Shown: piece by piece, positions 1-12,405 of the stretch
Numbering within the stretch: position 1 is the stretch's first letter
Layout: each line of letters begins with the position of its first letter
Assembly: GCA_963678675.1 (NCBI GenBank)
Contig: OY783197.1
Span: 20,937,934 to 21,001,933, forward strand
DNA length: 64,000 bases
Direction of reading: 5' to 3'
Origin: Xiphydria camelus
Taxonomy: Eukaryota; Arthropoda; Insecta; Hymenoptera; Xiphydriidae
Notes under the pieces: generated by a model
Told to the model about the DNA's origin: nothing
Seen by the model: the letters and a program-made list of their open reading frames with translations, nothing else
The model's database searches: none
Program-made: the position numbers and the translations under genes

Positions 1-122
1 CCACATGATTGAAAGGAAGAGATATTTAATAGACGTATACAACAAAATTTCATTAATATAAATAAATAATTACTTGCGACCCCGCAAGTAATTTTTAATA
101 GATCTAATTCTTCTCCTCCGTG
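1..122 (-). repeat. Family I miniature element, partial (cut by window edge)
   Basis: The reverse complement shares the blocks GGGGTCGCAAGTAATTATTT and (after a gap) TTAAATATCT with the copy at 45848-46061. The visible end reads ...CTCCTCCGTG and is followed by TA, as in other TA-flanked elements here. No coding capacity. The other end lies outside the window. Confidence 0.6.
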
Positions 123-799
123 TACCGAAGTATAAAATCATTTATTTACAAGATCGATCGTACATTCAATCGTTACATAACTCTGTCTCGCTCAGCTGTA
201 ACCAATTTAAGGGTCCTTTGGGGGTTGCTCTCCCCCTGCGAAATTCCCGCTATTATACCCTTGACTTTCCAAGAGAGCGAACCCTATCCACCCAATTTGC
301 CTCCGTAAAGCACCAAGCCTATCACCGAGGCACGAGTCGCGATCCGCGCTTCCAATATCGATTCGCAACGATTGTCCCGATCAATTTGCGAACTGATTCG
401 GAAAGGCTTACCGCGGCGGCTCGAAACAAGAATGCGAGAGGCGACCGCGGGGAACGTCGCGCCACTGTCGCTCAGCCGGCGAATTATTCTCCCGCATCAT
501 CTAATAAGGGAGATCAAGGTCCGTCGGACGTTGCGGTGGTCAGCCGAGACGCGAGAGAGTCGACCCGACTTAACCTCGTCTCCGTCCCCCCTCCGCCGAG
601 GCTCACGGCACACCCGGCCACTCATTCGAGAACGGTGAGACAGTCGCTTTGTTCCCCGAGGGAATGTCGCGAAATATATGACTTTTCTCGTCGAAGCGAG
701 AAACTTTCGAAGGACTTTGCTTAGATTCGCTGCACACAGTGCTGATCAAAGTGATTTCGTCTTAATTTCTCCTTATATTTTATCTGTTCACTTTTATCA
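123..799. other. Unique CpG-rich spacer, no gene seen
   Basis: About 680 bases of single-copy sequence, CpG-rich from about 330 to 680. A frame is open at 218-724 on the + strand, but other frames overlap it and the translation is Arg/Ser-rich with no domain, so I do not call a gene. Confidence 0.6.
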
Positions 800-880
800 T
801 AGATTAAAAGTGGGATAGACGCTCCGATTAAAGAGCAAGTTCAGAATCGATTATGTTGAAATCGACTACATAAATCGGTA
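800..880 (+). repeat. Family L miniature element, 5' fragment
   Basis: TTAAAAGTGGGATAGACG followed by GAGCAAGTTCAGAATCGATT matches the left part of the fuller copies at 50340-50557 and 48892-49088. The right half is missing. Confidence 0.55.
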
Positions 881-1348
881 TCTCATGCGATTTGGCCCGA
901 AAGCAATAAAACTCCCCGATTAACGCGCAAAGCGACCTTTCGGGAAGCATATTTTAAGTAAACTAGGTCAAACTGATCAAGTCCACTCGCGTAACGAGCT
1001 ACCGGATTAACAATTTACGCGTCGAGGGGGCAGTAGAAGCGGCGCATCCGCCTCGGACGCAGGGCGACAGGTGCGAATCGCCGCACATTCGCGTTAGCAC
1101 CACTCGCGCCTCGAAAATGACGCGCTAATGCCTCGAGTTGGCGAGTCAATTATTTACACCGAACGCCGTAACTGTTTACGTATTCCGACGGTCCTCTCCG
1201 CAAACTGTAGGGCGCAGTTACCCTCGGCGCTTTCGAGTCGCCCTCTCGCCACGTCTACCCGTTTGTCCGTTGGATAGTCGCGGCGTTACGCCCGATATCG
1301 GACGAGATTTCCGATGGGACAGTATTCCATCGAGAAACCGATATAAGA
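881..1348. other. Unique spacer, no gene seen
   Basis: Single-copy sequence, CpG-rich from about 1015 to 1340. No open frame, RNA gene or repeat that I can support. Confidence 0.55.
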
Positions 1349-1583
1349 CCCAGGCGGAAAAATGTTATATTTTTTCTATACGGTTCATATGTGGATTTGG
1401 TCATATACGAATTATATATTATTTTTATTATACATTAGACATGAAAGGACTATATTTGGATTTTTGAATATTTTGATAATTTATATATAGTCTGTATATA
1501 TATGGTTAATATAGAAACCATATATAATCCATATAAATGACCAAATCCGCATATGAATCATATACCAAACATATAGAAATTCC
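1349..1583 (+). repeat. Family F palindromic miniature element
   Basis: It starts with CCCAGGCGGAAAAATG, carries CATATGTGGATTTGGTCATA on the left and the inverted TGACCAAATCCGCATATGAA on the right, and is very AT-rich between. The right terminus is degenerate. Related copies are at 35793-36342 and 42042-42430. Noncoding. Confidence 0.7.
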
Positions 1584-1807
1584 CTTCGATCAAAGTTATA
1601 TCCTGATGAACTATTGGTTAACAATATTATAGGTTCGAGTACGGTCGACAATCGATTCCCGTTTCTTTATAAAAAAATAACCGGCTCCCGAAAAACCACC
1701 AGAGATGGTCCGATGCTAAGCGGCCAGTTCTTGGCCCATGATTGGTAACTATAGATTGGCCAAGTAGGTATTGACCTTATTGTAATGGCAGGCTTTCTCA
1801 TATGGGT

Positions 1808-1995
1808 AAATAGAAAAATTTATTTGAGATGAAAAGGAATTTATTCACATCGAACAAAAGTCTTTTTAAATTAGATAAACGCTCTACTAGGTTCGTACTA
1901 GATTAAAAAGATATGCAAAACATTTATTCAATTCAAATAGATTTTTGTTCGACGTGAATAAATTCCTATATTTATCGCAGTTACATTTTTCTATT
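1808..1995. repeat. Single-copy inverted-repeat element
   Basis: The left arm (AGGAATTTATTCACATCGAA, then CAAAAGTC) is matched in inverse orientation by TTCGACGTGAATAAATTCCT on the right, and both ends carry AATAGAAAAAT. This gives arms of about 60 bases and a loop of about 60. Probably a MITE; no second copy in the window. The 220 bases before it (1584-1807) are unique and unassigned. Confidence 0.6.
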
Positions 1996-2697
1996 AGGTT
2001 CGTATATTCAACTAGACCTTTTCCCTCAACGAGAAGAGGAGGGACGAAAATGACCCTTCCTCTCCGCCATATCCGAGCGCGAGGACTCGTACACGCGTCC
2101 TACTCCGGCTCGCGATTCGCACCCCTCGTACTCGGCTTATGTATGTACCTATACGCTACGTTAATATGCAAAACACGCTCCACCCTCCGCGCGCGCAGTC
2201 AACCGCGCGCGAAGGGGTCGGTAGTCAGCTCTCGGTGTCGGTACGCATCAACCGTCCCCTCAATTCTGGCAGTTAAAATATTTAGCGGTCGCGCGGCATT
2301 AAAAGCCGCGATAACCGTTTTCGCGATAATAAACCCCTTCGGCCCGCGGTCCGTGGAAGCCGCACGCCAGACTGCAGTATTCGGAGAGTGGCTGAGTTAT
2401 TTATAACGGCGGGTGAAAGTGCTCTTAAATATCTTTTAAATCCTCGCGAGCTTCGGTGGTGTTCGCGGTCGTTCCGCGTGCGCGAGAACGGATCTAAGAG
2501 CGTGGGGGGTGGAGGAGGGAAAAGTGGAAGCAGGAAATAGGAAGGAGCGGGAGGTGTGAAAAAGGAAAAATCGCACAGTCCCGATCTCTCTCCCCCGGAG
2601 CGATATATTCTTCCTCGAAGAAGCACAGCGAGGGGCTTAATGGGCTTTCAACGTTTGCTTTCTACTTTTTGTCGTTGAGTGCCTTCGATGTGGCGTA
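1996..2697. other. Unique CpG-rich spacer, no gene seen
   Basis: Single-copy, with a CpG-rich core at about 2040-2360 and a purine-rich stretch at 2500-2570. Overlapping frames are open on both strands over the CpG-rich core, as expected for such composition. No domain or splice structure is convincing. Confidence 0.55.
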
Positions 2698-2873
2698 TAA
2701 AGTAGCCCCTAGACGGTCAATCAATATATTGATTCGATATACATTGATCAATACGTATTCAAAGGCTGTATTGATCGTTTAGGAGAGCTTCAAACACATT
2801 GACGGCATGGGACCTTCAATATATTGATCAATACATATTGAATCAATATATTGACCGTCTAGGGTCTACTTAA
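2698..2873. repeat. Palindromic element with CCCTAGACGG arms
   Basis: Left arm AAAGTAGCCCCTAGACGGTC and right arm GACCGTCTAGGGTCTACTTA are inverse to each other (one mismatch in the core). Both arms then run into ATTGATCAATA-type palindromes, with about 60 bases of loop. The right flank reads TTAA and the left TAAA. CCCTAGA is also how piggyBac ends begin, but TTAA does not sit directly against CCC here, so that assignment is weak. Confidence 0.6.
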
Positions 2874-4659
2874 GCATTATCCCTTGTAGCTTCTCTTTTT
2901 CATCGGGCGTGATTACATATCTACTCTCTCTTTCAGCGATATTTTTTTTCAACTGGTATTTTATCTATACGCGCATGCAGGTAAGCTTCTGGCGCGCCGT
3001 TATCCGGAGGCGTTCGCGCGTACGTTTTCTTATCGCGTCTCGACACGTGAAATTAAAGGGCAGGCGAGACGGCGGAGTTGCAATTAGTGCTAGCCAAGGT
3101 GTACGGTAGTCAGGGTAGTTAGATTCGTCACGGGACGTCGGGTTCGCTTCCTGGTCGATGGCGAACGCGGACTCATTGATAAGGATGCTAATCGTTGCCA
3201 GAGTGCATACTTCGCGGTGGGAACATCTCGCGGTTGGGGGCGGATTTGGAATGTAGAAGCTAAGCGGATGCATCGGTGTAACGTTTTTTGGTTTAGAGAA
3301 AAGTGGAATGAAACTGAAGAAATCTGAATCCCCTGGCAACTATTACAATTAATACCCGGCATGACGATCGAGGGCCAACTCTGCATAATTTCATTTCTTA
3401 CGTCCATAGCTACAAGGTGGCTCGGAAATACTTTGCCGTAAAAACAGGATCAGTCAATAAATCGATGTAAAGTTATCAAAACATTTTAGTTAGACATTCA
3501 TAAATATAAAGATATTAAAAATGTTCAAAAAGTCCACCTCAATGTCCTATAGGCATATGCTATAGGCACATGTGCTTTGCAAAATTGCTTCAAACTCATA
3601 ATAATACCCTATGGATGTCCATAGATCGTTTTCCGGACATTAGGATGTACATAAGACACCTGTGTTGTGTTTTTCTGAATATGTGAACTATATGAGCATT
3701 ACCTGAAAATTACTTTTATTCATCTAAAACATAAAATTCATTAATTAAAGAATATGCAATCATAACATTCGTTAATTAAAATTTGAATAACACAAAAATA
3801 GAATAGTTAACATAAAACAACAATTCGTATAATTATTATCGTCGTAATAAACATGCGTTTCCGCACTTCTTATCCATCCTATATATATAAAGTTACTTTT
3901 AAAAAAATTACAGAACGCGGGAATTAGCTCTCGCTTCTATCGTAACCTTCCGTCGCGCGGAAAAACGGAAGGAGCTCAAAACCGTCGACACGGGTGCGCG
4001 ACCGCGGGACCGGGAAGTTGCGTCGACCGGTTTCGCCACTTCCGCGTGAAGAAGCGTGCCCCGCGCCGCACGAAAAACGGGACGAGACGACGCTGTTGCG
4101 TGGAGTAATACACGTCGCGGGATATACGGGGGTTCTCGATCTACCGTGGATCGATCAACGAGCGCGCGTACCCCTACGAGAAAGACACGACGAAGAAGTA
4201 TTTTATGCGCTTCTACATATATAGATACATATACCGAGGGAGAAGTCGAGCGAGCGCAGCCTCCCGGTAACGGCGCCGGCGAGCCGCGCGAGCGGCACAA
4301 GACGACCTCCTTTCACGGCCCGAAGAGACAGCACGAGGTAACGGTTAGTTTAATGCGACACCGTCGAGCGGGTTCTCGTATTGTGCCACGCCGGCGACGT
4401 GACGATGGAGCACCGCGGCGATAGACGAGCCGATATCGTGGCGTATTGCCTTCGGAGGATAATCTCGCGTTCCTCCGCGAAGTGGCTGTCTGTACAAGTG
4501 AACGTATAGGTACGGCAGATTCGAGAGGAGGCGAAGACGCGCCGTCGACGTGGTATCGAAGCGATCGCTACCGTATAAACGGGAGATCTTGCTATGACGT
4601 GTGATTTTTACTGCGGGTAAAATGTGCTTTCGAAACGGATATGTGCAGACAGCAGAGCG
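2874..4659. other. Unique spacer: mixed, AT-rich, then CpG-rich
   Basis: 2874-3420 is mixed single-copy DNA. 3421-3905 is AT-rich and carries short direct repeats such as CTATAGGCA (about 3548-3572). 3906-4659 is CpG-rich with several overlapping open frames on both strands, none resembling a known protein. No gene called. Confidence 0.5.
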
Positions 4660-4699
4660 CACTGGGAGAATTTTTATAGATTGTACGGCAGTGCTAGTG

Positions 4700-5005
4700 C
4701 ACTGGAGAATTAATTGCTGTTGCCAAAAAAATGTTTTGTTCAATCAAAAACATGATATAATTCCGGGCACGAGCTACGGTTTTCTCTATGAAAGGAAACA
4801 ATTGATAGGCTCATTGTCATTATTTGTAAAAATCATTGAGCTACATGCGGAATAAATAAATACTACTACTACAAAAAAAAAATTGATAGGCTCGAGTAAT
4901 TGTTTTTTTTTTTCGCGCAGACAGAAAATTCTTTAAAATTTGTAAGATCATATGTTCTTGATTCAAGACACATTTTTTTTGATACTAGCAATTATTTCTC
5001 TCGGT
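4700..5005 (-). repeat. Family C element nested in family D
   Basis: It reads CACTGGAGAATTAATTGCTG at the left and GCAATTATTTCTCTCGGTG at the right, followed by TA. Internal TTGATAGGCTCGAGTAATTG is shared with the copies at 13674, 21186 and 53807 (inverse complement in two of them). It is itself split by a 68-base retroposed fragment. Confidence 0.75.
4813..4880 (+). mobile_element. Retroposed 3' fragment of a non-LTR element with target duplication
   Basis: The 68-base insert ends in GGAATAAATAAATACTACTA plus a poly(A) run and is bounded by a perfect 13-base direct repeat, AATTGATAGGCTC, at 4800-4812 and 4881-4893. Other family C copies hold that 13-mer once, so it is a target-site duplication. 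The AATAAATAAATAC tail before poly(A) resembles 3' ends of jockey/I-like non-LTR retrotransposons; the family assignment is inference. Confidence 0.7.
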
Positions 5006-5239
5006 GTAGCTTATTAATATAAGAATATGTTTCTGTTTGCCTTAGCAATACTTTTTTCAATTTTTCCAGAATAAATAGCTATTTCAACTATAGGTATGTA
5101 TAGTCATTTCAGCAATGCGTATTGTTCTTGTCACATTTGGTATTGCTATATTACCTATACTGTCTAATCAAACTGCCACTCAGCCTTAAAGTATAGCTAT
5201 CAGAGCTGTACTTGTGCGACCCAAACATTTCTCCCAGTG

Positions 5240-5837
5240 AAAGATCGATTTTCGCGGATAATTTATCAGCGGAAACATCGACGCGCGGGAGAAAATGCCA
5301 ACGGATGATGTACACGTTCGCCCGAAGAGGGCCATATCGATTTTCGCGTACATCAGACGCGCTCCTCGTTGCCGTTAGTCACGCACGCCGATGATGGACT
5401 CTATTCGCGAGTCCACAAATCCGTTCACGGTACGGCCGGCGCGTGTGCGTGTTCCGAGGTTCTATAATCCCTGCAGTTTCGTCGTAGACACGCGGTCCAA
5501 GTGTGCTATTCGAGGGGATTGCCTCTCTCTCTCTCTCCCTCTCTCGTTATCCCCTGGAACGTACCTGCCGACACAAAAGCGGAGCATCGGACCAGCGAGA
5601 CTTCGCTCTCATCGATCGTTCGAATCCACCGCCGCCGCCCGCCTACGAAATGACGATAGGATTCCCCGGCAGATTCTCCGAACCTGCCGCGCGCGGTGTC
5701 CGTCCCGTAGAAGTGCTTTCGGTGAACGCAGGGGCGTCACGCAACGCGCGAGCTCGTCCGCGTAGGGTTGTTTCTCGACTCTACAACTCGAGGATTCTAT
5801 TCTCGAATTGCGTGTACTGATATAGAAAATGTAGTAT
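5240..5837. other. Unique CpG-rich spacer with short CT tract
   Basis: Single-copy CpG-rich DNA with a short CT-rich tract at about 5524-5546. Two overlapping + frames are open (5391-5765 and 5503-5820), with low-complexity Arg/Ser/Pro translations. No gene called. Confidence 0.5.
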
Positions 5838-5888
5838 ACACTGAGAGAAAATTGTATAGATTGTACGGCAATGGTAGCAGTTGATATT
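5838..5888 (+). repeat. Family D element, left-end fragment
   Basis: CACTGAGAGAAAATTGTATA followed by GATTGTACGGCAATGGTAG matches the left end of family D (4660, 18242). The rest is missing; a family P unit follows directly, so the fragment may have been split or truncated by it. Confidence 0.6.
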
Positions 5889-6236
5889 GAGGAAGTTTTA
5901 ATCGAGCACCGAAAAAGCGGTGATTTTATGAGAAAAATAATTTTCTCATAGATAAAATCACTGATATCTCATATTTCTTTTGAAAAATCGACCTAATAAC
6001 TACGATTTTCATAATCAGCGCAAAACAAATAAATAAGAAATGATGGTCGAACGATCGATTTCGGAGATTCCGATTTTTGCCAAAATATTATATGAAGGGA
6101 TGGTAATTCCAAAAATCACGAATTTATAGAGGAAATTTCAGAGGAAAAATGAATTATAGATGACTTTCCGAGGAGAAACAAATTTGTTATACATAAAATT
6201 CGATATCTTCTATTTTTTTCGAGATATCGATTAAAT
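5889..6236. repeat. Family P palindromic repeat unit
   Basis: It contains ATAAAATCACTGATATCTCA, a diverged AATCAGCGCAAAAC and TGGTCGAACGATCGATTTCG, in the same order as the array at 24480-25560. AT-rich, noncoding. Confidence 0.6.
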
Positions 6237-7691
<1,455 letters not shown>

Positions 7692-8037
7692 CCCGAATCT
7701 CGTTTTCTCACACATTTTTTTTATTGCAGATTCGAAAAATTTAAACAACATTATTTGCTCTGTATTTTTTCATTTTTCATTTTCGGCCTTATTTTATCTG
7801 AAAAACGACATCTTGAAATACAGCTACATCATCGTGTTGCGAGCCTCTCTCTTGCACTCGCAGCTTGGCATAAGTGCGTTCTTCTTTCGTTTTGATGACG
7901 TCATAATGTTGTAAAGCAAAATCCGCTTATAACTCAGCGAATAATTATTTTTTTAGACATTTTGTTTGATATTAAACATGTATACCAACTACAAATTGAA
8001 AAAATATGAATACTTTTTTAATGAAAAGACCGAATTG
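7692..8037 (-). repeat. Family H element
   Basis: In reverse complement it reads CAATTCGGTCTTTTCAT at the start and ...GAGAAAACGAGATTCGGG at the end. It matches 47592-47950 and the interrupted copies at 41917 and 45722 through CGAATAATTAT, the GACGTCAT region and TGAAAAATGAAAAAATAC. About 350 bases, noncoding. Confidence 0.7.
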
Positions 8038-8824
8038 AGTTTAAATTTTATACCCATCCCTCTCTCTCTTCATTTTTCCGTCTTCCCCCTTCTTCTTTAG
8101 ATATGTGTGTCCATTTGTGAGAAGAAACGTGTTTATACTTTAATATCACCCAGTCATTCCGTTCACGTGCGTCGTAGCCGCGTTGCACCCCGGGATGCGG
8201 CGCGGATAGTTGTGAATATTTACCCACCACTCGACCGCCGCCACTCGGCGGTGGACAAAATGTTATTCCTACGACACTTGAGAATTAATTTCTCGGGAAG
8301 GGGTGGGGCGAAGGTTTTGGGGGACCGGGTCGTGAGGGGTGCGGAGGGGTACGCGCAACACACGAAGCGTCGTGCGATGGGAGAATCGCGGGAAGGGGTA
8401 GACGGGGGAGTGGAGCGAGAACCAGAAAAGCTGCGGCGGACTGGACTGTACGTATATGAATATACATGCCGTGAAACGCGAGGGGTGGCTGGGATACTCG
8501 CGCGGCACGTTACTTCTACTCAGGAAGCGGGCACCGTAAGGGTATTAGCATTTTAACATGGCTGACAATTTTACCATCGGGAGAGAGTGGGGGGTTCTTG
8601 GAAGAAAAAAAAACGAGGCGGAGCGGTGGAATAGTCGCGAGGAGGATGAATTTTTAATTAGAACCCCGAGCCGCAGAGTAGTAGACGCCACCAGACAATT
8701 GTCTTACGTCGCGGCGCTTGGGTGGTGGAACGAGATCGGAATGATCTGTATTTTATTCAGGAAAAAATTTAAGCGGAGAGAGGAAGAAAACGCAGTATCG
8801 GAAAATGCAGTGCGATTAAACGTA
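8038..8824. other. Unique spacer, no gene seen
   Basis: Single-copy, CpG-rich at about 8160-8560 and purine-rich afterwards. Open frames 8107-8556 and 8558-8839 follow each other on the + strand, but the second runs into the family A element. Neither has a recognisable domain. Confidence 0.5.
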
Positions 8825-9032
8825 CACTGGAGAAAATAACCTGATCAATTTGACCAAAATCCTAAAGTCCGTAACCAAACCGTTTGGTGAAATATGGATC
8901 CTCCATCTCTGGTTAAACTGACCATTTTCTGGTTAGAGTAACAAGACATGTAGGTAGAATAATTTGTTAAAATAACTAAACGCACTTAACTCGATGCGTT
9001 TTGTCATTTTAACCTAATTATTTTTCTCAGGG
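8825..9032 (-). repeat. Family A element (CACTGAG-ended, TA-flanked)
   Basis: It starts CACTGGAGAAAATAACCTGA and ends TTTTTCTCAGGG, with TA on both sides (8823-8824 and 9033-9034). Internal GAAATATGGATCCTCCATCT and GATGCGTTTTGTCATTTTAA are family A hallmarks in inverse orientation. Confidence 0.8.
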
Positions 9033-9065
9033 TACCCCTTCTCTGTGTCCTTTCTTCGTGATGTA

Positions 9066-9191
9066 CACCGAGGAAAAAAACGTGGTTAAAATGGCAAAAC
9101 ACATCTGATTAAATGAGTTTAGTTCATGAGTTACTGAGCTCATTTAATCAGATGTGTTTTATTACTTTAATCAAGTTTCTTTTTCTCGGCG
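9066..9191. repeat. Foldback derivative of family A
   Basis: Both halves are the left arm of family A: AATGGCAAAACACATCTGAT on one side and ATCAGATGTGTTTTATTACT on the other, meeting at about 9130. The ends are CACCGAGG and CTCGGCG, with TA on both sides. The family A right-hand sequence is absent. Confidence 0.8.
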
Positions 9192-9222
9192 TACACCACC
9201 GATAAAGAACACAGCAAAGGTA

Positions 9223-9443
9223 AACTGAGCAAAACAATTAAATTAAAACGACAAAACGCAACTAATCGAATGTGTTCAGTTAGCCTAACCAAAATACTGG
9301 CCAGTTGGACCAAGTATTTAGTTATTTTGACCAAAAGTTTAGTTATTCTAACTAAAAAGTGGCCAACTTAACCAAACTGGTGGAAGATCCATATTTCACC
9401 AAACAGTTTGATTAATAAATTGACCACATTTTTTTTCTCAGTG
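9223..9443 (+). repeat. Family A element, diverged
   Basis: AACTGAGCAAAACAATTA at the left and TTTTTTTTCTCAGTG at the right, followed by TA. Internally it has ATTTAGTTATTTTGACCAAA and GATCCATATTTCACCAAACA. It is the third family A copy within 620 bases. Confidence 0.75.
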
Positions 9444-12024
9444 TATAAGATGCAACATCGAACGATGCACCTACCAGATAACCACGTGAATGTGACACAG
9501 GGAGCGAGCAAATTGGATCGTATCTTCGCGCAACGGCGACGTATAACGAGTAAACCGTAGAAGCCGCGAGTGTTTGTAATTTTTCCCAACGACGACCCAT
9601 TTAGATTGCCGTATATCGCTGCTCGGCTACGAACTCCGATATCACATATGCCAGAGATGAATGGCGAAGTTGAATCCTCCTGGTTATTTCCATTCCGATA
9701 AGATTTCGGCGAATTTTAGCAGTGAACTCATGCATATACATAGCTCGTCGAACGATTCTTGGAATAAAGACGTTAATAACTTCCCGGTGCCGATAAGCGA
9801 GACGTAATAGAGGAAGCGAGGCGTACGGCTCGTATATAGCGTTTGAAAACAATTACTTCGTTTTCAAAGGGAAGGAGGCGTACCGTAAGACCCTTTTATA
9901 AACGTACGTTTAAACCAGTACACGCGACCTATGTAAACCAGTCGCGAATACACACAGCTGCACCGAAGCGATACGCGGAGCACATAACATAATGGGCGTC
10001 GGCAAAGGCGACTTTCCACTTTCGACGTAACCGCGCGGCCACGTTTTTCCACGCGGAGCCGCCCGGCGCGGTTCGTGCGTCGGGAGTCACACGAATTTAT
10101 TTTTTAGGAAAAAAAACATCCTTTCTCCTTTTTTCCCTTCCTCTCTCGCTCGGGAAAGTCACGGGTCGCACCGGGCGTCGCGGGTGTGCGTCGAACCGCG
10201 AAGCGGTCTCGCCAGTGGTCGGCAGCGGTTCTCATCGCGTCGCGTGATCCCGATCTTCGCGGCTGCGAGAAGACGCGGGAATACGTTATCGAGTTTTCGC
10301 TCCGTGCGACGTAACGAATCGGCGACGCACAATGGCAACGATCCTACGCGTAAACGTATAATTAGCGCCGCGGAGAGCGCGACACACGGTGACTAAGAAT
10401 TGCGAGTGCGTGATTGCCGGCTGAGATATCTAATAGCCGGGAGGTCAAAGGGCGACGTCGATGGGACGCCGTGAAAATCACGACAGTCATCGTCGCGGAA
10501 CTCTCGCACGCTGCGATTCGGACCGCTCCTTCGGCATGGAGGGCAGTCGTAAAAAATAGTCGAGTTAATATACGCCGAAGCGAGGATATCAGGTGTGCCA
10601 TACCACGACGCTATCGAGAAGTTTACTGAATCTCGGTGGCACTTAAAACAAACCGGAAACCATCTCCTTTTTCCAACCGGAACGACATTAAGCACTCTTC
10701 GCCGTTGGTTTTAAATGTAATCACCGCATCTAGCGGTCAAGGAATTCTGGGGAATTTTATTTTCGACTATCTCTAGACGCCGCGTAAATTATAAATATTA
10801 TAACATAACAGTGATAAATGAAAGGCACGGAAATATGAAATTCGAAACAGCGGAAGTTGCGAACGTCGAGACTCCACTGTGGTTTTGCCGATGCGAAAAT
10901 TGCATACGCGAGATTATGCGTCCGGTGTCGATATCTGAAGACTGGATAAATTTGTTTAAAAATAAAACAACGACGGGTTTATGATTTTTGTTACACGCTG
11001 CAACGCGGGCTTTATTTTGTCATGTAACTCCATAATTTCTTCACCGTTATAAATTGGGGGACAAAAGATATTTTGATAATATCTTGAGACGATTCTTGAA
11101 TATAATTTTTCAGAATATGCTCTATTATTTTTTCCCAATCGTTCTATGTTTCTTCATTAGCTTCGCTTGGTAATTTATCAAGAAATTATGAACAATAGAA
11201 GAAGCGATAAATTATCGGTAGTTCTATGCATTCTGTTTAAAAGCGATTATTCATAATTTAACATTCCGCAAATAAATTTCATAACAAAATTCGACACTCG
11301 TCACTGCTCCACCCTAATCCACTTTGTTTCACGCATTCCGTAGCAAGAAATGTATACATATGTAGCAACGGGCCGTTTCGTGCAAAAAGGCATTTTTACC
11401 TCGTTGTGAATCCCCAACGGGCGTTTCGGCAGCGTCGTTTATAAAGAGGGAAGAGTAATTACCGTATGTCGTGCCACGGGGAAAAGCCTACATAGTATTT
11501 ATAATATATATGTATGGGGCGGGCTGTTGTACCCAAAACCTCACTGAGTTATATATATACGAGACGAAAAAAAATCCGTGCCAGTAAAACTGTAATTTAA
11601 AAATTTGTCTTGCAAGTTTACAAAATCTACAAAATTTCACAATATTTTCGGTCTTATTATTTACCCTGCGTATGAAGTAGGAAGAGGGATAGTCGATATA
11701 GAAAGTGCAAGCAGTTGAAAGCCGAGTTGCAAGTATCGAAGAAGAAGGCCGACGTAAAACGCAAAAACGTCGTCCCGCATGGGAAAGTTTCAACGAGAGT
11801 TCTATGAACTTTCATTACTTTCGGTGTCCAAGAGATAGTACAGCTATTACCGGAAAGAAAAGGGAATATGAGATGTGTGGCTGGGAAATTCATATTTCCA
11901 ATATCGACTTTCACGGTTCCATCCTTCATCATGTTTCCCACCCATTCGATATTTTATATGTATTTTTGCTCGAGTTAGGTAATTTTTTTTTAGTTGGAAA
12001 TCGTGTTCGATTAGAAAAAAAAAG
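9444..12024. other. Long unique spacer, no gene seen
   Basis: About 2.6 kb of mostly single-copy sequence. 9870-10620 is CpG-rich; 10700-11800 is more AT-rich. Several open frames of 60-120 codons overlap on both strands (for example 11705-12061) without recognisable domains. I see no RNA gene. Confidence 0.5.
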
Positions 12025-12405
12025 ATCGATTTTATGTACAAGAGAATCTTCTTTTTTATAATAAATTACTGATATTTCGGGGTTCCTTAAAAATGTCCTC
12101 AATATATGCGTGATTTTCGGAATCAGCGCGAAAAAGTACATCAGATAACGTAGTGAGGATTTCGATTCTAGAGATTTCGATCTTCGCGAAAAATTGAAAA
12201 AATTATCACTTGCTTGAACTGTGGCCAAAAATCGAAGTCTCTGGAGTAAATTGCTTGGCCACTCTATCTCATGTATTTTTTCTCGCTGATTACGAAAAGC
12301 ATAGTTATTAAGTTCATACCTCGAAGGAAATATAAAATAGGAACAACTTTATATAAGAGAACATTATTTTTTTCTCATAAAATCATCGACTGAGTATCTT
12401 CAATC
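12025..12405. repeat. Family P palindromic repeat unit
   Basis: TTTTCGGAATCAGCGCGAAA and, inverted further right, TGTATTTTTTCTCGCTGATT form the diagnostic P palindrome around a CGCGAAAAATTGAAAAA centre. Same architecture as in 24480-25560. Noncoding. Confidence 0.65.

Larger units (their letters stand above)
4660..5239. repeat. Family D element, interrupted by a family C element
   Basis: The ends are inverted: CACTGGGAGAA on the left, TTCTCCCAGTG on the right. The left internal sequence ATAGATTGTACGGCAGTGCT and the right internal sequence GGTATTGCTATATTACCTAT recur at 18242-19099. About 305 bases in the middle belong to a family C insertion. No coding capacity. Confidence 0.7.
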
